From: Roseiconus lacunae
GTDB lineage: Bacteria; Planctomycetota; Planctomycetia; Pirellulales; Pirellulaceae
Assembly: GCF_008312935.1 (NCBI RefSeq)
Contig: NZ_VSZO01000007.1
Span: forward strand, 186,001 to 250,000
DNA: 64,000 bases
Direction: 5' to 3'
The notes under the pieces: generated by a model
Told to the model about the DNA's origin: nothing
Databases searched by the model: none
The model's input: the letters and a program-made list of their open reading frames with translations, nothing else
Part shown: positions 18,112-27,787 of the stretch, in pieces
Position numbering within the stretch: position 1 is the first letter of the stretch
How the letters are laid out: each line of letters opens with the position of its first letter
Made by a program: the position numbers and the translations under genes

Positions 18112-19380
18112 TCAGTGAATCGGAGTCATTTCTTCGACCAGCAGCTTAACGCAGTAATCGGAAACTCCCGATCGGCTATTATCGCGGAAGCCGCGGATGA
18201 GGATCGTTACACCTTGCTCCAGTGCCGGGCCATGTTGAGAACTGAAATTACCAACGCCTTGGATCGATTCAAATGGGATGTTGGAGTCGGCAACTTGGTA
18301 GTAGATCGGCGCCATAAAGTTGTCGATCGCTAACCGACCTGAATAGTGCGAAAATCGCAAACCCACGTCCTTGGCAAATTCCCGGAACGATGGAGAAGAA
18401 AAGTATTCTTCACTGAGCTGCTTAAAAACTGAGTCGGCGGTCACGACAAAACTGCCTTCTTGGACATTGTTCCCTTCGAACGAAGTGCTTTTCTTGTCGC
18501 TGATCACATAACGAAACTTGATCCGCATCGGCCGGAAAAGAATCAGGTCCTGCTCGATCTCACGTCGGCTCATGTCTCGAATCGAAACCTTGCCATCGCC
18601 TCCGTAGAAACCTGGTTGGCTGGCTTTGAGTGAGACGTTTTCTAGTCCGAATCCGTCTAGCTGATATTTGCCGTTGCTGTCGGTGATGGTCCGTTGACTT
18701 CCTGCTGTGACTGATACGTTCGGCATTGCTTTTCCGTCTGCCCCTTTCACGATCCCAAAAATACTGGCGGTACCGTCCGCTTGGACCTTCTCGAACACGA
18801 TACGACCAAGGTTGGTGACCTCGCCCGATTTGACGTTGACGTCGATTTGCTTAGTCTTATACGGCGGACCGGGGTCGAGCTGAATCCGACGAGGTCCTTC
18901 TCTTTCAGGGCTGGAAATGAATTCGAATGTGGTCCAGGCCTGTCGTAGAGGCGCGCTTCTGATTCCCGAATACCCGCCGCCGCGATAGCAACGGTACTCA
19001 ACCCGATTTCTTTCGGTCTTTCCGCCACGATCCTCCGTATCGAGATACATCGCAACGATCGCCCCGGGGCGTTTAGATTGATCGATCTGCCCCTTGTAGT
19101 TCGCGATGGCGGCTAAGATGTCTCGCTTTACGGCTCTCGGCGTATCGTCGCCGTGATCTGAGCCGGATGCTTTCGAATCGCCGAAGCGAATACTTTCAAC
19201 CCGACTGATAGGGCCATTGATTTCTGATCCATCGGACTTTTGAATCGTAACAGTTCCGTTGGAGTATTTGACGACCGTCGCGTTCATGGTCTGGCCACTT
19301 TTGAACACAATTTCGTCGGCGAGGCCAGATACTGAATGAATCAGCGTGAATAAGATGAGAGAGAAATAGAAACGAATCAT
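18112..19380 (-). CDS. Secreted protein with carboxypeptidase-regulatory-like domain
   Basis: A 422-residue protein with a signal peptide (FYFSLILFTLIHSVSGLADE). The first 45 mature residues (IVFKSGQTMNATVVKYSNGTVTI) look like a small beta-barrel fold common in planctomycete exported proteins. Residues about 215-270 (ASIFGIVKGADGKAMPNVSV, then TITDSNGKYQLDGF) fit a carboxypeptidase-regulatory-like/CNA-B beta sandwich. The rest is unrecognised. Probably periplasmic or outer surface; function unknown. Convergent with ribH, single gene. Confidence 0.7.
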   Translation of the reverse strand: MIRFYFSLILFTLIHSVSGLADEIVFKSGQTMNATVVKYSNGTVTIQKSDGSEINGPISRVESIRFGDSKASGSDHGDDTPRAVKRDILAAIANYKGQIDQSKRPGAIVAMYLDTEDRGGKTERNRVEYRCYRGGGYSGIRSAPLRQAWTTFEFISSPEREGPRRIQLDPGPPYKTKQIDVNVKSGEVTNLGRIVFEKVQADGTASIFGIVKGADGKAMPNVSVTAGSQRTITDSNGKYQLDGFGLENVSLKASQPGFYGGDGKVSIRDMSRREIEQDLILFRPMRIKFRYVISDKKSTSFEGNNVQEGSFVVTADSVFKQLSEEYFSSPSFREFAKDVGLRFSHYSGRLAIDNFMAPIYYQVADSNIPFESIQGVGNFSSQHGPALEQGVTILIRGFRDNSRSGVSDYCVKLLVEEMTPIH

Positions 19381-20200
19381 TGTTGCTGTCTGTCATCCAA
19401 TTTCGAGTAATGAATCCAACATCTCATGCGTTGGCGTTAACATGAATCTCACTGCGATGATCACCATTGCCTTATCGAGCATAACGGAAACCGCGGGAGA
19501 ATGAGAACGTACGAACGTTAAGTCAGAACGCCAGCCCCACAAAATTCTTTCAAGCTATCAGGACAAGTGGCATATCAACGCCTTCGACACAAGATCGCGG
19601 CAGTGGGGGCTTTCCAAATCGAATCTTCTCGGTGACGCTACGGATCAGTTTTTCATCGCCTTCAATCACGCCGCGCACGCTTTGATGCAACGTTTCGGGA
19701 GCGTGCGTTAATTCCAGTGTTATTGGCAACTGTGCGCCTAAGTTGAATGCCTCCGTAGTCATGTTATTCGATGGTTCGATTAAGTGATTTCAAATTGCAC
19801 TCTTTGCGACCGTGCTCTTCGAGACCGCACAAGAGCACTGGAGACTACCTCAAGCGTGACCATGGTCTGAGCACATGGCGAGGCAGGGACATGAATTAAA
19901 CATCTCACAAAAGTGTGTGATTCAAAGGACCATGAACGCACGATAACGAATCTGACAGTCGATCCAAGCTTGATGGTGTTGCGGCGGGTCAATAATCCGT
20001 CAAAATGCCGATTGCGTGCCGACTAAGCGAACTGAGAGAACAGTCCGTGCGGCTTTCCTTTCTAAAATCGTCCCAGACGACGAAGCGTGTCGTACATTCG
20101 GCAGCGAACTTATCAGCGGACTGAACATTGCACGCCACTCAAATTGCCGTCCACCAGTTTTCGCTTGCGGCTCCAATTAGATTCACACCGTCGACGAAGT
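19381..20200. other. 820-bp intergenic stretch; at most one doubtful small ORF
   Basis: Between the divergently placed secreted protein and the HTH protein. The only candidate gene is a 70-residue minus-strand frame at 19550-19762, listed separately at low confidence. The rest has no protein-like frame. The GC content dips in places. No tRNA-like fold found. Confidence 0.45.
19550..19762 (-). CDS. Doubtful small protein (70 aa)
   Basis: A 70-residue frame beginning MTTEAFNLGAQLPITLEL, then a charged middle (EGDEKLIRSVTEKIRFG) and a hydrophobic end (VDMPLVLIA). Its composition is more protein-like than the other frames nearby, but no ribosome site precedes the ATG and I recognise no family. 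May be a remnant or chance frame. Confidence 0.25.
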   Translation of the reverse strand: MTTEAFNLGAQLPITLELTHAPETLHQSVRGVIEGDEKLIRSVTEKIRFGKPPLPRSCVEGVDMPLVLIA

Positions 20201-20869
20201 ATGAATGATTCTGACATCGTTGTCCCCAATGGGGCTCATATCGCACAGGTGCGGAAGTCCTGTGGATTGACACAAGCTCAACTCGCCAAGGCGACCGGGT
20301 ATTCCATCCGACTGATCGGGAAAACGGAACAGGGAAAGGGAGTCCGGTACTCAAGCCTAGTTGCAATTGCTGACACGCTACGTCGCAACGGGGCAGAATC
20401 AGTCTGTGCATCCCAGCTATGCAGCGACCCAGAGACGATCGCTCGGCAATTTGTCGAAGCCTATCGCTGGCACGAGCAGAATATGATCTCCGAGGTACGT
20501 CACTTGATCAGCGATGATCTGCAAGTGTTCATCGCTGGCGATCAGACGCGGATCCCATTTGCGGGCAATTACTCAGGGCCGGAGGGACTCCAACAATTTT
20601 TGGACCGCTTCTTCGGTTTGCTCGAGCGGCCCGATAAAAACGCTCTGACATTGAAATACTATACCAACGCCAACGAAGTCGTCGCCTACGGTACTGAATT
20701 TGGCAGAATCAAGGGAAGCGACACAAGTGAGCTGACTTGGTTATCGTTGCTGTTTCGAATCGAAGGCGGTTTGGTGGTACGGTTCGAAGACTATTTCGAC
20801 ACCGCACCGGCGCAAGCGAGAGTCGAAGCATTCCGCGAAAAAATCAATGCATGGGACGAAGAGGAGTGA
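20201..20869 (+). CDS. HTH (XRE-type) protein with NTF2/SnoaL-like C-terminal domain
   Basis: A 222-residue fusion. Residues about 10-66 are a lambda-repressor-type helix-turn-helix (IAQVRKSCGLTQAQLAKATG, then RLIGKTEQGKGVRYSSLVAIADTL). Residues about 80-215 look like an NTF2/SnoaL-like cone-shaped domain: an opening helix (ARQFVEAYRWHEQN), a DDLQVFIAG strand, a GPEGLQQFLDRFF helix and final strands (LLFRIEGGLVVRFEDYFDTA). Such domains bind or convert small molecules, so a ligand-responsive regulator is plausible, but that is inference. ATG at 20201 was chosen over the open frame to 20087, which lacks domain content. The cupin and methyltransferase genes downstream are possible targets. Confidence 0.75.
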   Translation: MNDSDIVVPNGAHIAQVRKSCGLTQAQLAKATGYSIRLIGKTEQGKGVRYSSLVAIADTLRRNGAESVCASQLCSDPETIARQFVEAYRWHEQNMISEVRHLISDDLQVFIAGDQTRIPFAGNYSGPEGLQQFLDRFFGLLERPDKNALTLKYYTNANEVVAYGTEFGRIKGSDTSELTWLSLLFRIEGGLVVRFEDYFDTAPAQARVEAFREKINAWDEEE

Positions 20870-21254
20870 CCGTGGCCACCCTATTAATTCGGGGGCTCGT
20901 TACGGCTTAAATCATCGGTTACTCCCGAGGCAACCCGCGGTCCTCCGAAGCGATTCAGGGACGGAGCGGTTTTGTTGAACAAACAGTCTGTCGAAAACAC
21001 AGTGTTGCTCTCGGACTGGCATTACCTTTCGGTACTATTCGCGATGTCCCCGAGGCGGGCATCCGGTGATAGCGATGACATCTTGACGAACGCAGTTCCG
21101 CTAATACTTGATTCGTACTGGATTGATGCCTTGGTGATATAGTCGACAAGTGAGGCACAATGGCGATGGCTAGCGAGATGCGGTTGTGTCTCGCCGTGGC
21201 GATGCATTTGGAGCGGCGCGTCAAGTTTGTTGGCTTTAAGGAACTGAAATTTTG
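20870..21254. other. Intergenic stretch with an imperfect hairpin
   Basis: About 385 bp between the HTH gene and the cupin. GAGGCACAA (21152-21160) can pair with TTGTGTCTC (21184-21192), with one G-U pair, 23 bases apart and about 60 bp upstream of the cupin ATG. Otherwise I see nothing coding; the minus-strand frame 20955-21287 is Ser/Arg-rich noise. Confidence 0.35.
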
Positions 21255-21584
21255 ATGAGCGATCTTTCGACTGGAAATATTTTCCAAAACATTCCCGACT
21301 CTTTGCCTGCTGAACTTATCGACGTGATCGTCGATGAATCAAACGTTCGGATAGAACGAATCGTGTCGACAGGACAGAGCACCCCGGCGGGTGAATGGTA
21401 TGACCAAGACCAGCATGAATGGGTCGTCGTTCTAAGCGGCGAAGCACAGCTCATTTTTGCAAACGGCGATCAACTGCACTTGGGGCAAGGCGATCATTGT
21501 TTGATCAAGGCACACCAAAAACATCGCGTCGAACGGACATCATCGACCAAGCCCACTCTTTGGTTGGCAGTCTTCTTTGATTAA
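21255..21584 (+). CDS. Cupin-domain protein
   Basis: A 109-residue single-domain cupin. The two cupin motifs are recognisable: EWYDQDQHEWVVVLSGEAQL (with one His and Glu where the metal ligands lie) and GDHCLIKAHQKHRVE. The fold binds a metal and may be a small enzyme or sensor; substrate unknown. The reading frame begins with a TTG one codon upstream, but ATG at 21255 has AAGGAA about 12 bases before. Family resemblance is to short cupins of the kind often annotated as phosphoribosylaminoimidazole carboxylase-like or cupin_2. It is followed by a methyltransferase after about 120 bp. Confidence 0.85.
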   Translation: MSDLSTGNIFQNIPDSLPAELIDVIVDESNVRIERIVSTGQSTPAGEWYDQDQHEWVVVLSGEAQLIFANGDQLHLGQGDHCLIKAHQKHRVERTSSTKPTLWLAVFFD

Positions 21585-21707
21585 GCACTGGTGTTTAGCC
21601 GCTCTCACTACCGAGAACACGCAATCAACAATCGAGCGAAACACCTGCGGATTGCGGGGATGAGCATCGATGCGAACCGTTGGTAAATTGACAATTCGGA
21701 GCAAGCA

Positions 21708-22511
21708 ATGCGTATTAACGACGTTCTAAATTACAATCGAGAATCATGGGACAAGGCGGTTCAGGACGGTAACCGGTGGACTCAGCCGGTTGATTCTGAT
21801 GTGATCGCACGGGCGAAGAATGGTGAATTTAGTATTGTATTGACCCCCACCATTCCTGTTCCCACGAAATGGTTTCCTCCGCTCGACGGCACGAGCACCC
21901 TTTGCTTGGCGTCGGCTGGAGGTCAACAAGCTCCCGTCCTGGCAGCCGCCGGGGCAGACGTGACCGTACTCGACAACTCTCCGAATCAGTTGGGACAGGA
22001 TCAATTGGTCGCTGAACGAGAAGGTTTGGAAATTAAGCTAGTCCAAGGCAATATGGCCGACCTTTCGTGCTTTAGATCAGAATCATTCGACCTTGTCTTT
22101 CATCCTTGCTCGAACGTTTTCACGCCGAACATTCTACCCGTATGGAAAGAATGTTATCGGGTACTGCGAAAAGGCGGCATCTTGCTGGCTGGTTTCACGA
22201 ATCCAGTTCGCTACCTCTTCGATGACGAAAGGAAAGAGAACGGAAATCTTGAGGTCCGTTACTCGCTTCCGTACTCCGATCTTGATCACCAAGACGAAGC
22301 CCATGTCGAAGCTTTGATTCGGTCCGGATCGCCATTGGAGTTTGGTCACACCCTCGATGATCAGATCGGCGGCCAACTTGAAGCAGGTTTCATGCTGACT
22401 GGGTTCTATGAGGATCGCTACGATGATTCCGATTCGGATCCACTTTCACGTTTTATGAACACGTTCATCGCGACACGAGCTATCAAGCCAAGCGGATTTG
22501 TTGCAGCGTAA
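21708..22511 (+). CDS. Class I SAM-dependent methyltransferase
   Basis: A 267-residue methyltransferase. Motif I is LCLASAGGQQAPVLAAAGADVTVLDNS, where the glycine-rich loop binds S-adenosylmethionine and the Asp at strand end binds the ribose. Motif II/III segment is EIKLVQGNMADLSCF, and FDLVFHPCSNVF with ECYRVLRKGGILLAGFTNP forms the rest of the core. This matches the Methyltransf_11/25-like group. The acceptor is unknown. It has an ATG after GGAGC and follows the cupin gene on the same strand. Confidence 0.87.
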   Translation: MRINDVLNYNRESWDKAVQDGNRWTQPVDSDVIARAKNGEFSIVLTPTIPVPTKWFPPLDGTSTLCLASAGGQQAPVLAAAGADVTVLDNSPNQLGQDQLVAEREGLEIKLVQGNMADLSCFRSESFDLVFHPCSNVFTPNILPVWKECYRVLRKGGILLAGFTNPVRYLFDDERKENGNLEVRYSLPYSDLDHQDEAHVEALIRSGSPLEFGHTLDDQIGGQLEAGFMLTGFYEDRYDDSDSDPLSRFMNTFIATRAIKPSGFVAA

Positions 22512-22542
22512 CCGATACGGTTTCGGTGCATCAACCGGGACC

Positions 22543-22560
22543 AACGCCCGTCGGCTGATG
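22543..22560 (+). repeat. Second copy of a short dispersed intergenic repeat
   Basis: AACGCCCGTCGGCTGATG lies between the methyltransferase and the Gfo/Idh/MocA gene, which converge here. Its reverse complement matches the 8274-8291 core with 16 of 18 bases. Both copies lie between convergent genes. Confidence 0.35.
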
Positions 22561-22678
22561 ACTCTAACCCGTACTTTCAAATGGGACTATGCACTAGGCG
22601 CAATACTGGTTCAGTAGCCTACTGTGCTCAGGCTGTTTCACCGGCAGCCTGATGCCTTTGGCGATGCGTCCGGGGTGA

Positions 22679-23680
22679 CTAGGCGTTTTGCCATTCGCAG
22701 ATTTGAATGGCATCGGCGGCTAGCTTTCCGTCCAGCAGTGGCGACACTTCTCCGGTAGCAATTGCTTTGGCCGCAGCATCAATTTCATTTACAAAACTGT
22801 CAATTTGATCGCTGCCACCGAATTCCGGACGTTCGACCGTCCCGTCTTGATGAAGGATCACGAGTGGTATCGTAGCGTTGGTTCCGTCGGCATACGCGGC
22901 AAACTCAAATTGAATCGTTGCCCTTTCAAACGAAACTTCATAACCATGTGTGAATCCACGCGCGGGCGTATCGATCACGCCACCACCGGCGGAAACTGGA
23001 TAGCCTTCAGGAAAACGAAATACCGTTTCGTAAAGTTTGGCGACCCCGTCCCGACGCAGACAGGCAGTCTCAACCGACTCAGGCATCCCAAACAGTACAC
23101 GAATCAGATGAGCGTCGTGTACGTGTAGGTCGATCAGCGGTCCGCCGACAGAATCAAGTTGGTAAAAATCCGGAATCCAGTCCGGAGGTGAAATCGTCCG
23201 TTTGAAGCGTCCGGCGATTGGCTTGCCGTACCGGCCATCGGCATTGGCGTCGACCAGCAGACCGAACTCGGGCATGAAGGGCAACACATGCGCAACCATG
23301 ACATCGCCTGGCTCGCCAAGACTTGCCAATCGGAGCGCATCTTCAGCACTGAGCGACAAGGGTTTCTCACAGAGAACTTTTTTCCCGGCCGCAATCGATT
23401 TCTCGATCGCTTCCGCATGCAGTGCAGGCGGCAAACAAATGTCGATCAAGTCAATAGAGTCATCTAGCAACATCGCGTCGAGTGAATCATAGACGTTCAT
23501 GCCAGAAACATCGATTTGTTCCCCGGGAGGCCCGAAGTTGCCTTGGATGCCGCGCCAGTCGCCGGAGCGTTTGCCTTCGTCGCGGCTACAAAACGCGACC
23601 AACTCCGCTTGTTGGCTCTTCTGATAAGCGAGGTAGTGGATCCAACCCATGAAACCAACGCCAACGATTCCTGCGCGCAT
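22679..23680 (-). CDS. Gfo/Idh/MocA-family oxidoreductase
   Basis: A 333-residue NAD(P)-dependent dehydrogenase of the Gfo/Idh/MocA family. The Rossmann motif is GIVGVGFMGWIH at the N-terminus, and the substrate-binding EKP motif is KVLCEKPLS. A following segment, GGPLIDLHVHDAHLIRVLFG, holds the conserved His/Asp of the family's C-terminal domain. No signal peptide, so cytoplasmic. The frame runs open to 23725, but ATG at 23680 begins the Rossmann fold directly. Substrate probably a sugar or inositol-like polyol, as usual for the family. Convergent with the methyltransferase and divergent from the PQQ protein gene. Confidence 0.9.
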   Translation of the reverse strand: MRAGIVGVGFMGWIHYLAYQKSQQAELVAFCSRDEGKRSGDWRGIQGNFGPPGEQIDVSGMNVYDSLDAMLLDDSIDLIDICLPPALHAEAIEKSIAAGKKVLCEKPLSLSAEDALRLASLGEPGDVMVAHVLPFMPEFGLLVDANADGRYGKPIAGRFKRTISPPDWIPDFYQLDSVGGPLIDLHVHDAHLIRVLFGMPESVETACLRRDGVAKLYETVFRFPEGYPVSAGGGVIDTPARGFTHGYEVSFERATIQFEFAAYADGTNATIPLVILHQDGTVERPEFGGSDQIDSFVNEIDAAAKAIATGEVSPLLDGKLAADAIQICEWQNA

Positions 23681-23906
23681 TTCGAACTTTGCCTTGTGAG
23701 TGAAAGAGGGACATCTGGTCAACAATGTAACATGTGATCGGTGACTCGCGTACGCACCTACGCTTGGCCCCTCTGCGGGTATCGTTCAACGAATCGATCG
23801 CTAAGGCACGTCGTTTTTACCCAGTTCGGACGGACTCGAAAAACGACGCTGGTTCGGTCATACTTTCGGTACCATTTTGCCTCCCCTCTTTTCATCGAAG
23901 GTCAAC

Positions 23907-25211
23907 GTGAGCATTTTTGCGTCAAACCCAACTGCGCCGATCACGCAACGTTTCGCTCTGGTTGTCATCGCCATCGTTTGTTCAGGGGGAACGGTGCTCA
24001 CCGGTCGGGCTGACGATAGCGGTCTATGGCCCCAATGGCGAGGCGCAGCGATGGATAACCATGCCGATGATTCGGTCACGCTGCCGCGACAATGGAATTT
24101 TGACACGAAAGAGAACATCGCTTGGAAAACCAAGATCCCCGGACGAGGGCACTCAACGCCCATCGTTACTCCGGCCGGCCTGTTCTTGACGACGGCCAAC
24201 GCGGATGAGGGCACACAGTCGGTCCTGAAAATCGACGGGGTTACTGGGCACTTGGTCGACCAATTCGTGATGCACCGCAATACGTTGCCGGCGCGAATCC
24301 ATCCGAACAATTCTTATGCATCGCCGACGATGGCGTTTGACGGAGAACACCTATTCGCCTCCTTTCACACCGACGATTCCATAGTGGTGACGGCGATTTT
24401 CCCAGACGGTCGACAAATTTGGCGGCATCGGGTGTGCAGCTTTACCCCGTCCGCATTCCAGTTCGGGTATGGTGCCAGTCCGGTTCTGTTCGAGGACCTG
24501 ATTATCATCGCCGCCGAATATGACGGACCAGACAGTGGCATCTATGCGCTCGATCGTGCCACGGGGAAGCAGGTTTGGAAGATACCGCGACCTGAAAACC
24601 TAAATTTTGCCTCCGTGGCGATCACCGAAATCGCGGGACAGCAGCAGATGTTGATCGGCGGGGCGGGGCAGTTCAACAGCTACGACCCGCAGTCCGGTCG
24701 ACAGCTCTGGAGCGTTCCGACGACGACCGAAGCGATTTGTGGGACCGTCGTTTGGGACGATCAACGTGTCATGGTCAGCGGCGGCAATCCTGAGGCGGGC
24801 ACCTGGTGCGTTGCCGGTGGTGGACGTCACCAGATGCTCTGGAGCAATCGAGTGATGTGCTATGAACAGTCGCTGCTGGCGGTGAACAATTACGTCTTCG
24901 CGGTCGCCGATAGCGGTGTCGCCTACTGTTGGCGCACTCAAGACGGCAAGGAAATGTGGAAGCGCCGCTTATTCGGCGGCGGAATCAGCGCCTCACCGCT
25001 GCTTGCCGACGGTCACTTGGTCATTGCGACCGAGAGGGGCCAGGTATTTCTAGTCAAAGCCCAACCGGGACGCTTCGATTTGGTCGCCGATATCAAGACG
25101 GGCGATTCAATCTTCGCGTCGCCCGTTGCAGTCGGTAATCGGCTGTATTTACGCACCGGGGTGAACGAAAATGGGGGGCGGCAGGAATACTTGGTCGCGA
25201 TCGAAAACTAG
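23907..25211 (+). CDS. Exported PQQ-type beta-propeller protein
   Basis: A protein of about 434 residues with a signal peptide (FALVVIAIVCSGGTVLTGRADD) followed by WPQWRG, a typical planctomycete opening of PQQ-like propellers. Blades are marked by W-rich repeats such as GLWPQWRGAAMDN, YALDRATGKQVWKIPRP, SGRQLWSVPTTTE and WRTQDGKEMWKRRLFGG. These domains fold as a beta-propeller and may bind PQQ or act as scaffold; the quinone-binding residues cannot be judged here. The open frame starts with TTG at 23877; I took GTG at 23907 because GAAGG precedes it and it leaves a normal signal peptide. Start uncertain. Confidence 0.85.
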   Translation: MSIFASNPTAPITQRFALVVIAIVCSGGTVLTGRADDSGLWPQWRGAAMDNHADDSVTLPRQWNFDTKENIAWKTKIPGRGHSTPIVTPAGLFLTTANADEGTQSVLKIDGVTGHLVDQFVMHRNTLPARIHPNNSYASPTMAFDGEHLFASFHTDDSIVVTAIFPDGRQIWRHRVCSFTPSAFQFGYGASPVLFEDLIIIAAEYDGPDSGIYALDRATGKQVWKIPRPENLNFASVAITEIAGQQQMLIGGAGQFNSYDPQSGRQLWSVPTTTEAICGTVVWDDQRVMVSGGNPEAGTWCVAGGGRHQMLWSNRVMCYEQSLLAVNNYVFAVADSGVAYCWRTQDGKEMWKRRLFGGGISASPLLADGHLVIATERGQVFLVKAQPGRFDLVADIKTGDSIFASPVAVGNRLYLRTGVNENGGRQEYLVAIEN

Positions 25212-25520
25212 CCGGTAAGCTTGCCAAGTAATTGACGCTCCATCTCGATAAAATGTTTGGAGGCGGCTTGTCTGTCGACGAGCTTTGGGCCCGGTCATTG
25301 CATTGGATCCGTGGTTGACGCCAATCGGCTAAACCTCATTTCAAATATTGACGAAGTATTAGCAGCATGCGGTATGGTACTTTTTAGCTACGTTTGTGTA
25401 CCGAAGGCAATCGGCGTCTTGTTGCTGATCGGTGGAATGGGGGCCGATGTATTTCCGATACACACAACGCCCGAACAACTTCACTGAAATCCTTGAAGTG
25501 ATCTAAGGTGAGAGACAAAA
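25212..25520. other. Intergenic stretch, no gene seen
   Basis: About 309 bp between the propeller gene and the phosphoesterase, both plus strand. A 76-residue frame at 25257-25487 has no ribosome site and no recognisable pattern. TTGACG occurs at 25314 and 25347 but neither has a good -10 partner. Confidence 0.45.
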
Positions 25521-26126
25521 ATGAGGTTTCTTTGTTTTAGTGATTTGCACCGCAGCGTGGATGCCGCTGAGCGTTTGGTCCGGCTATCTGACCAAGTCGA
25601 TGTCATTATCGGCGCCGGCGACTTTGCGAATCGGCACGCCGGATTGAGCGACACGCTTTCTGTGTTGCAAGATATCACCAAGCCGGCGATCTTGGTTCCG
25701 GGCAACGGCGAGACATACGGCGAGCTTCGGGACGCGGCCCAGATCTGGGAATCTGCATCCGTGTTGCATGGATCGGGCTGTGAAATCGACGGTGTTTCGT
25801 TTTGGGGGGTTGGAGGCGGAATTCCAGTGACACCTTTCGGGGCTTGGTCGTACGACTTTGACGAGGAACAAGCTGGAGACTTGTTACAAGATTGTCCTTC
25901 GGCAGGGGTGCTGGTGGTACATTCGCCACCGATCGATACTGTTGACCAAGATTCCTCGCAGCGTGTTCGCGGCAGCCAGGCGATCCGGGATTGCGTTTCG
26001 GAAAAACAGCCAAAGCTAGTAGTCTGCGGTCACATCCATGACTCCTGGGAAGAACGAGCCGAAATTGGCAGAAGTCAGATTCTTAACGCGGGGCCCCGCG
26101 GCGTAATCATGGACATCGAGTTCTGA
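25521..26126 (+). CDS. Calcineurin-like metallophosphoesterase
   Basis: A 201-residue phosphoesterase. Metal ligands read as D8 and H10 (FSDLH), D34 (GAGDFAN), N62 (VPGNGE), H134 (VVHSPP), and H171/H173 (CGHIHD). The usual GNH(D/E) motif is here GNGE, so the His that normally acts as general acid is missing. The rest of the site is intact, so a metal-bound, perhaps weaker or differently acting phosphoesterase is expected. Length fits the small bacterial branch. Cytoplasmic, with no signal. It stands alone, 206 bp from the convergent DUF1501 gene. Confidence 0.87.
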   Translation: MRFLCFSDLHRSVDAAERLVRLSDQVDVIIGAGDFANRHAGLSDTLSVLQDITKPAILVPGNGETYGELRDAAQIWESASVLHGSGCEIDGVSFWGVGGGIPVTPFGAWSYDFDEEQAGDLLQDCPSAGVLVVHSPPIDTVDQDSSQRVRGSQAIRDCVSEKQPKLVVCGHIHDSWEERAEIGRSQILNAGPRGVIMDIEF

Positions 26127-26332
26127 ACTTCCTCTTGAGTGATCGTCTTGACGACCGGCTCGAACCGGGCGGTCGCCACGTATTATTCCACAGGTACCGG
26201 ACCTTGCCTGCAAAGCCAGCTTTATTCAAGCTCTAGAGTCACTTCCTCAATCGGCTAGAAATTCAACCGACGATAAAACCCGGTACAAGCGTTGGTGGCT
26301 GATGGTGTGGTGTCGATTAATCCATGGGCGAT

Positions 26333-27754
26333 CTAGGCGAGAATCTCTTTTACGACGTGTGCTTCTTCGACACCGGTTAAACGCTGATCAAGACCTCGGA
26401 AAGGAAACGTTAGTGATTCGTGATCGATGCCGAGTTGGTGCAGGATTGTGGCATTGAGATCACGAACATGAACGGGCTTCTCGGCAATGTTGTAGCTGAA
26501 TTCGTCCGTTTGGCCGAATTCCATTCCGCCGCGAATCCCACCGCCGGCAACCCATCCGGTGAAACACCGGGGATGATGATCACGACCATAGTTATTGGGG
26601 GTCAACTTTCCCTGGCAGAAAGTCGTTCTTCCAAATTCGCCGGCAAAGACAATCAACGTCTCGTCCAGTAAGCCTCGCTGTTTCAGATCTCGGATTAGGC
26701 CGGCGCAAGGTTGGTCGACGTCATACGCTTGGCCGCGTAGTTTCTTTGGCAATCCGACGTGATGATCCCAACCACGATGAAACAATTGCACAAATCGAAC
26801 CCCACGTTCAATCATCCGTCGCGCGAGTAAGCAGTTGCGCGCGAAAGAACCACTCTTCTGCACTTCCGAGCCATAAAGGTTTAAAGTCGCTTCGGTTTCG
26901 TCGCCAAGATCGGTTAGTTCGGGAACCGAACTTTGCATCCGGAACGCCATTTCCTGTTGGGCGATCGTCGTCTGGATCTCCGGATCGCCGATCAGATCAT
27001 GATGGTTTCGATTCAGGTCGCTGACAAGTCCGAGCATGCTGCGCCGGGTCTGACGCGTTACCCCGGGCGGGTTCGACAAAAACAAGACCGGATCGCCGGA
27101 GGGTTGGAATGAAACGCCTTGATGTTTCGAAGGAAGAAACCCCGAACCCCATAGGCGACTGTAGAGAGCCTGGACATTTCCGGTGCCACCGGTCCAAAAC
27201 GCGGAGTTTAGCACGACAAAATCCGGTAGATTCTCGTTCATCCGCCCAAGGCCATAGCTGAGCCATGATCCCATGCTCGCTTTTCCAGGAATTTGCGACC
27301 CTGTGCAGATCAACGTTTTTGCCGGATCGTGATTGATCGCATCGGTGTGGAGTGTTTTGATCAAACAAAGATCATCCACCTGCTTTGACAAATGGGGCAA
27401 AAGTTCGCTCATATAGATGCCGTTTTCGCCTTTTGGAGCGAACTTAAACATCGAAGGCGCGATTAACTGTGACTTGCCTTTTGTCATCGCTGTGACACGT
27501 TGCCCGTTGCTGACACTCGGTGGGAGTGGTTGCGAGAACAGCTTTTGCAGATCCGGTTTGTAGTCAAACAGATCAAGTTGACTGGGGGCCCCCGCCATGA
27601 ATAAGAAGATGACTTGCTTCGCTTTCGCGGGAGGCTGCGTCGATGTTTGTTCGGCATAGCCAATGTTCTGCAGAATCGATGCAACAGCGGAGGCACCGGC
27701 TCCCATTCCGAACTGCTCGATGAAGCTACGACGTGAGGGAATTGGTTGTGTCAT
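26333..27754 (-). CDS. DUF1501 Tat-exported protein
   Basis: A 473-residue DUF1501 protein. The N-terminus has a twin-arginine signal ([20 protein letters not shown]). Then come [19 protein letters not shown], typical of the family, [21 protein letters not shown] and [15 protein letters not shown]. The fold is related to alkaline phosphatase/sulfatases, and planctomycetes have many copies, but no enzyme activity is established to my knowledge. It follows the DUF1549/1553 protein gene after 33 bp and is surely cotranscribed. The pairing suggests joint action at the cell envelope. Confidence 0.9.
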   Translation of the reverse strand: MTQPIPSRRSFIEQFGMGAGASAVASILQNIGYAEQTSTQPPAKAKQVIFLFMAGAPSQLDLFDYKPDLQKLFSQPLPPSVSNGQRVTAMTKGKSQLIAPSMFKFAPKGENGIYMSELLPHLSKQVDDLCLIKTLHTDAINHDPAKTLICTGSQIPGKASMGSWLSYGLGRMNENLPDFVVLNSAFWTGGTGNVQALYSRLWGSGFLPSKHQGVSFQPSGDPVLFLSNPPGVTRQTRRSMLGLVSDLNRNHHDLIGDPEIQTTIAQQEMAFRMQSSVPELTDLGDETEATLNLYGSEVQKSGSFARNCLLARRMIERGVRFVQLFHRGWDHHVGLPKKLRGQAYDVDQPCAGLIRDLKQRGLLDETLIVFAGEFGRTTFCQGKLTPNNYGRDHHPRCFTGWVAGGGIRGGMEFGQTDEFSYNIAEKPVHVRDLNATILHQLGIDHESLTFPFRGLDQRLTGVEEAHVVKEILA

Positions 27755-27787
27755 GGTTGTCTTATCGGAGATACGGCAATCGAAGAA

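Noticed and set aside
20955-21287. 110-residue minus-strand frame
   Set aside because: Ser/Arg-rich composition typical of a shadow frame; partly antisense to the cupin gene.
25257-25487. 76-residue frame with a hydrophobic part
   Set aside because: No ribosome site and no protein-like pattern; most likely a chance frame in an intergenic stretch.
26281-26310. Third copy of the dispersed intergenic repeat (GGTGGCTGATG)
   Set aside because: Only the right half matches the core well, with about six mismatches over 18 bases.
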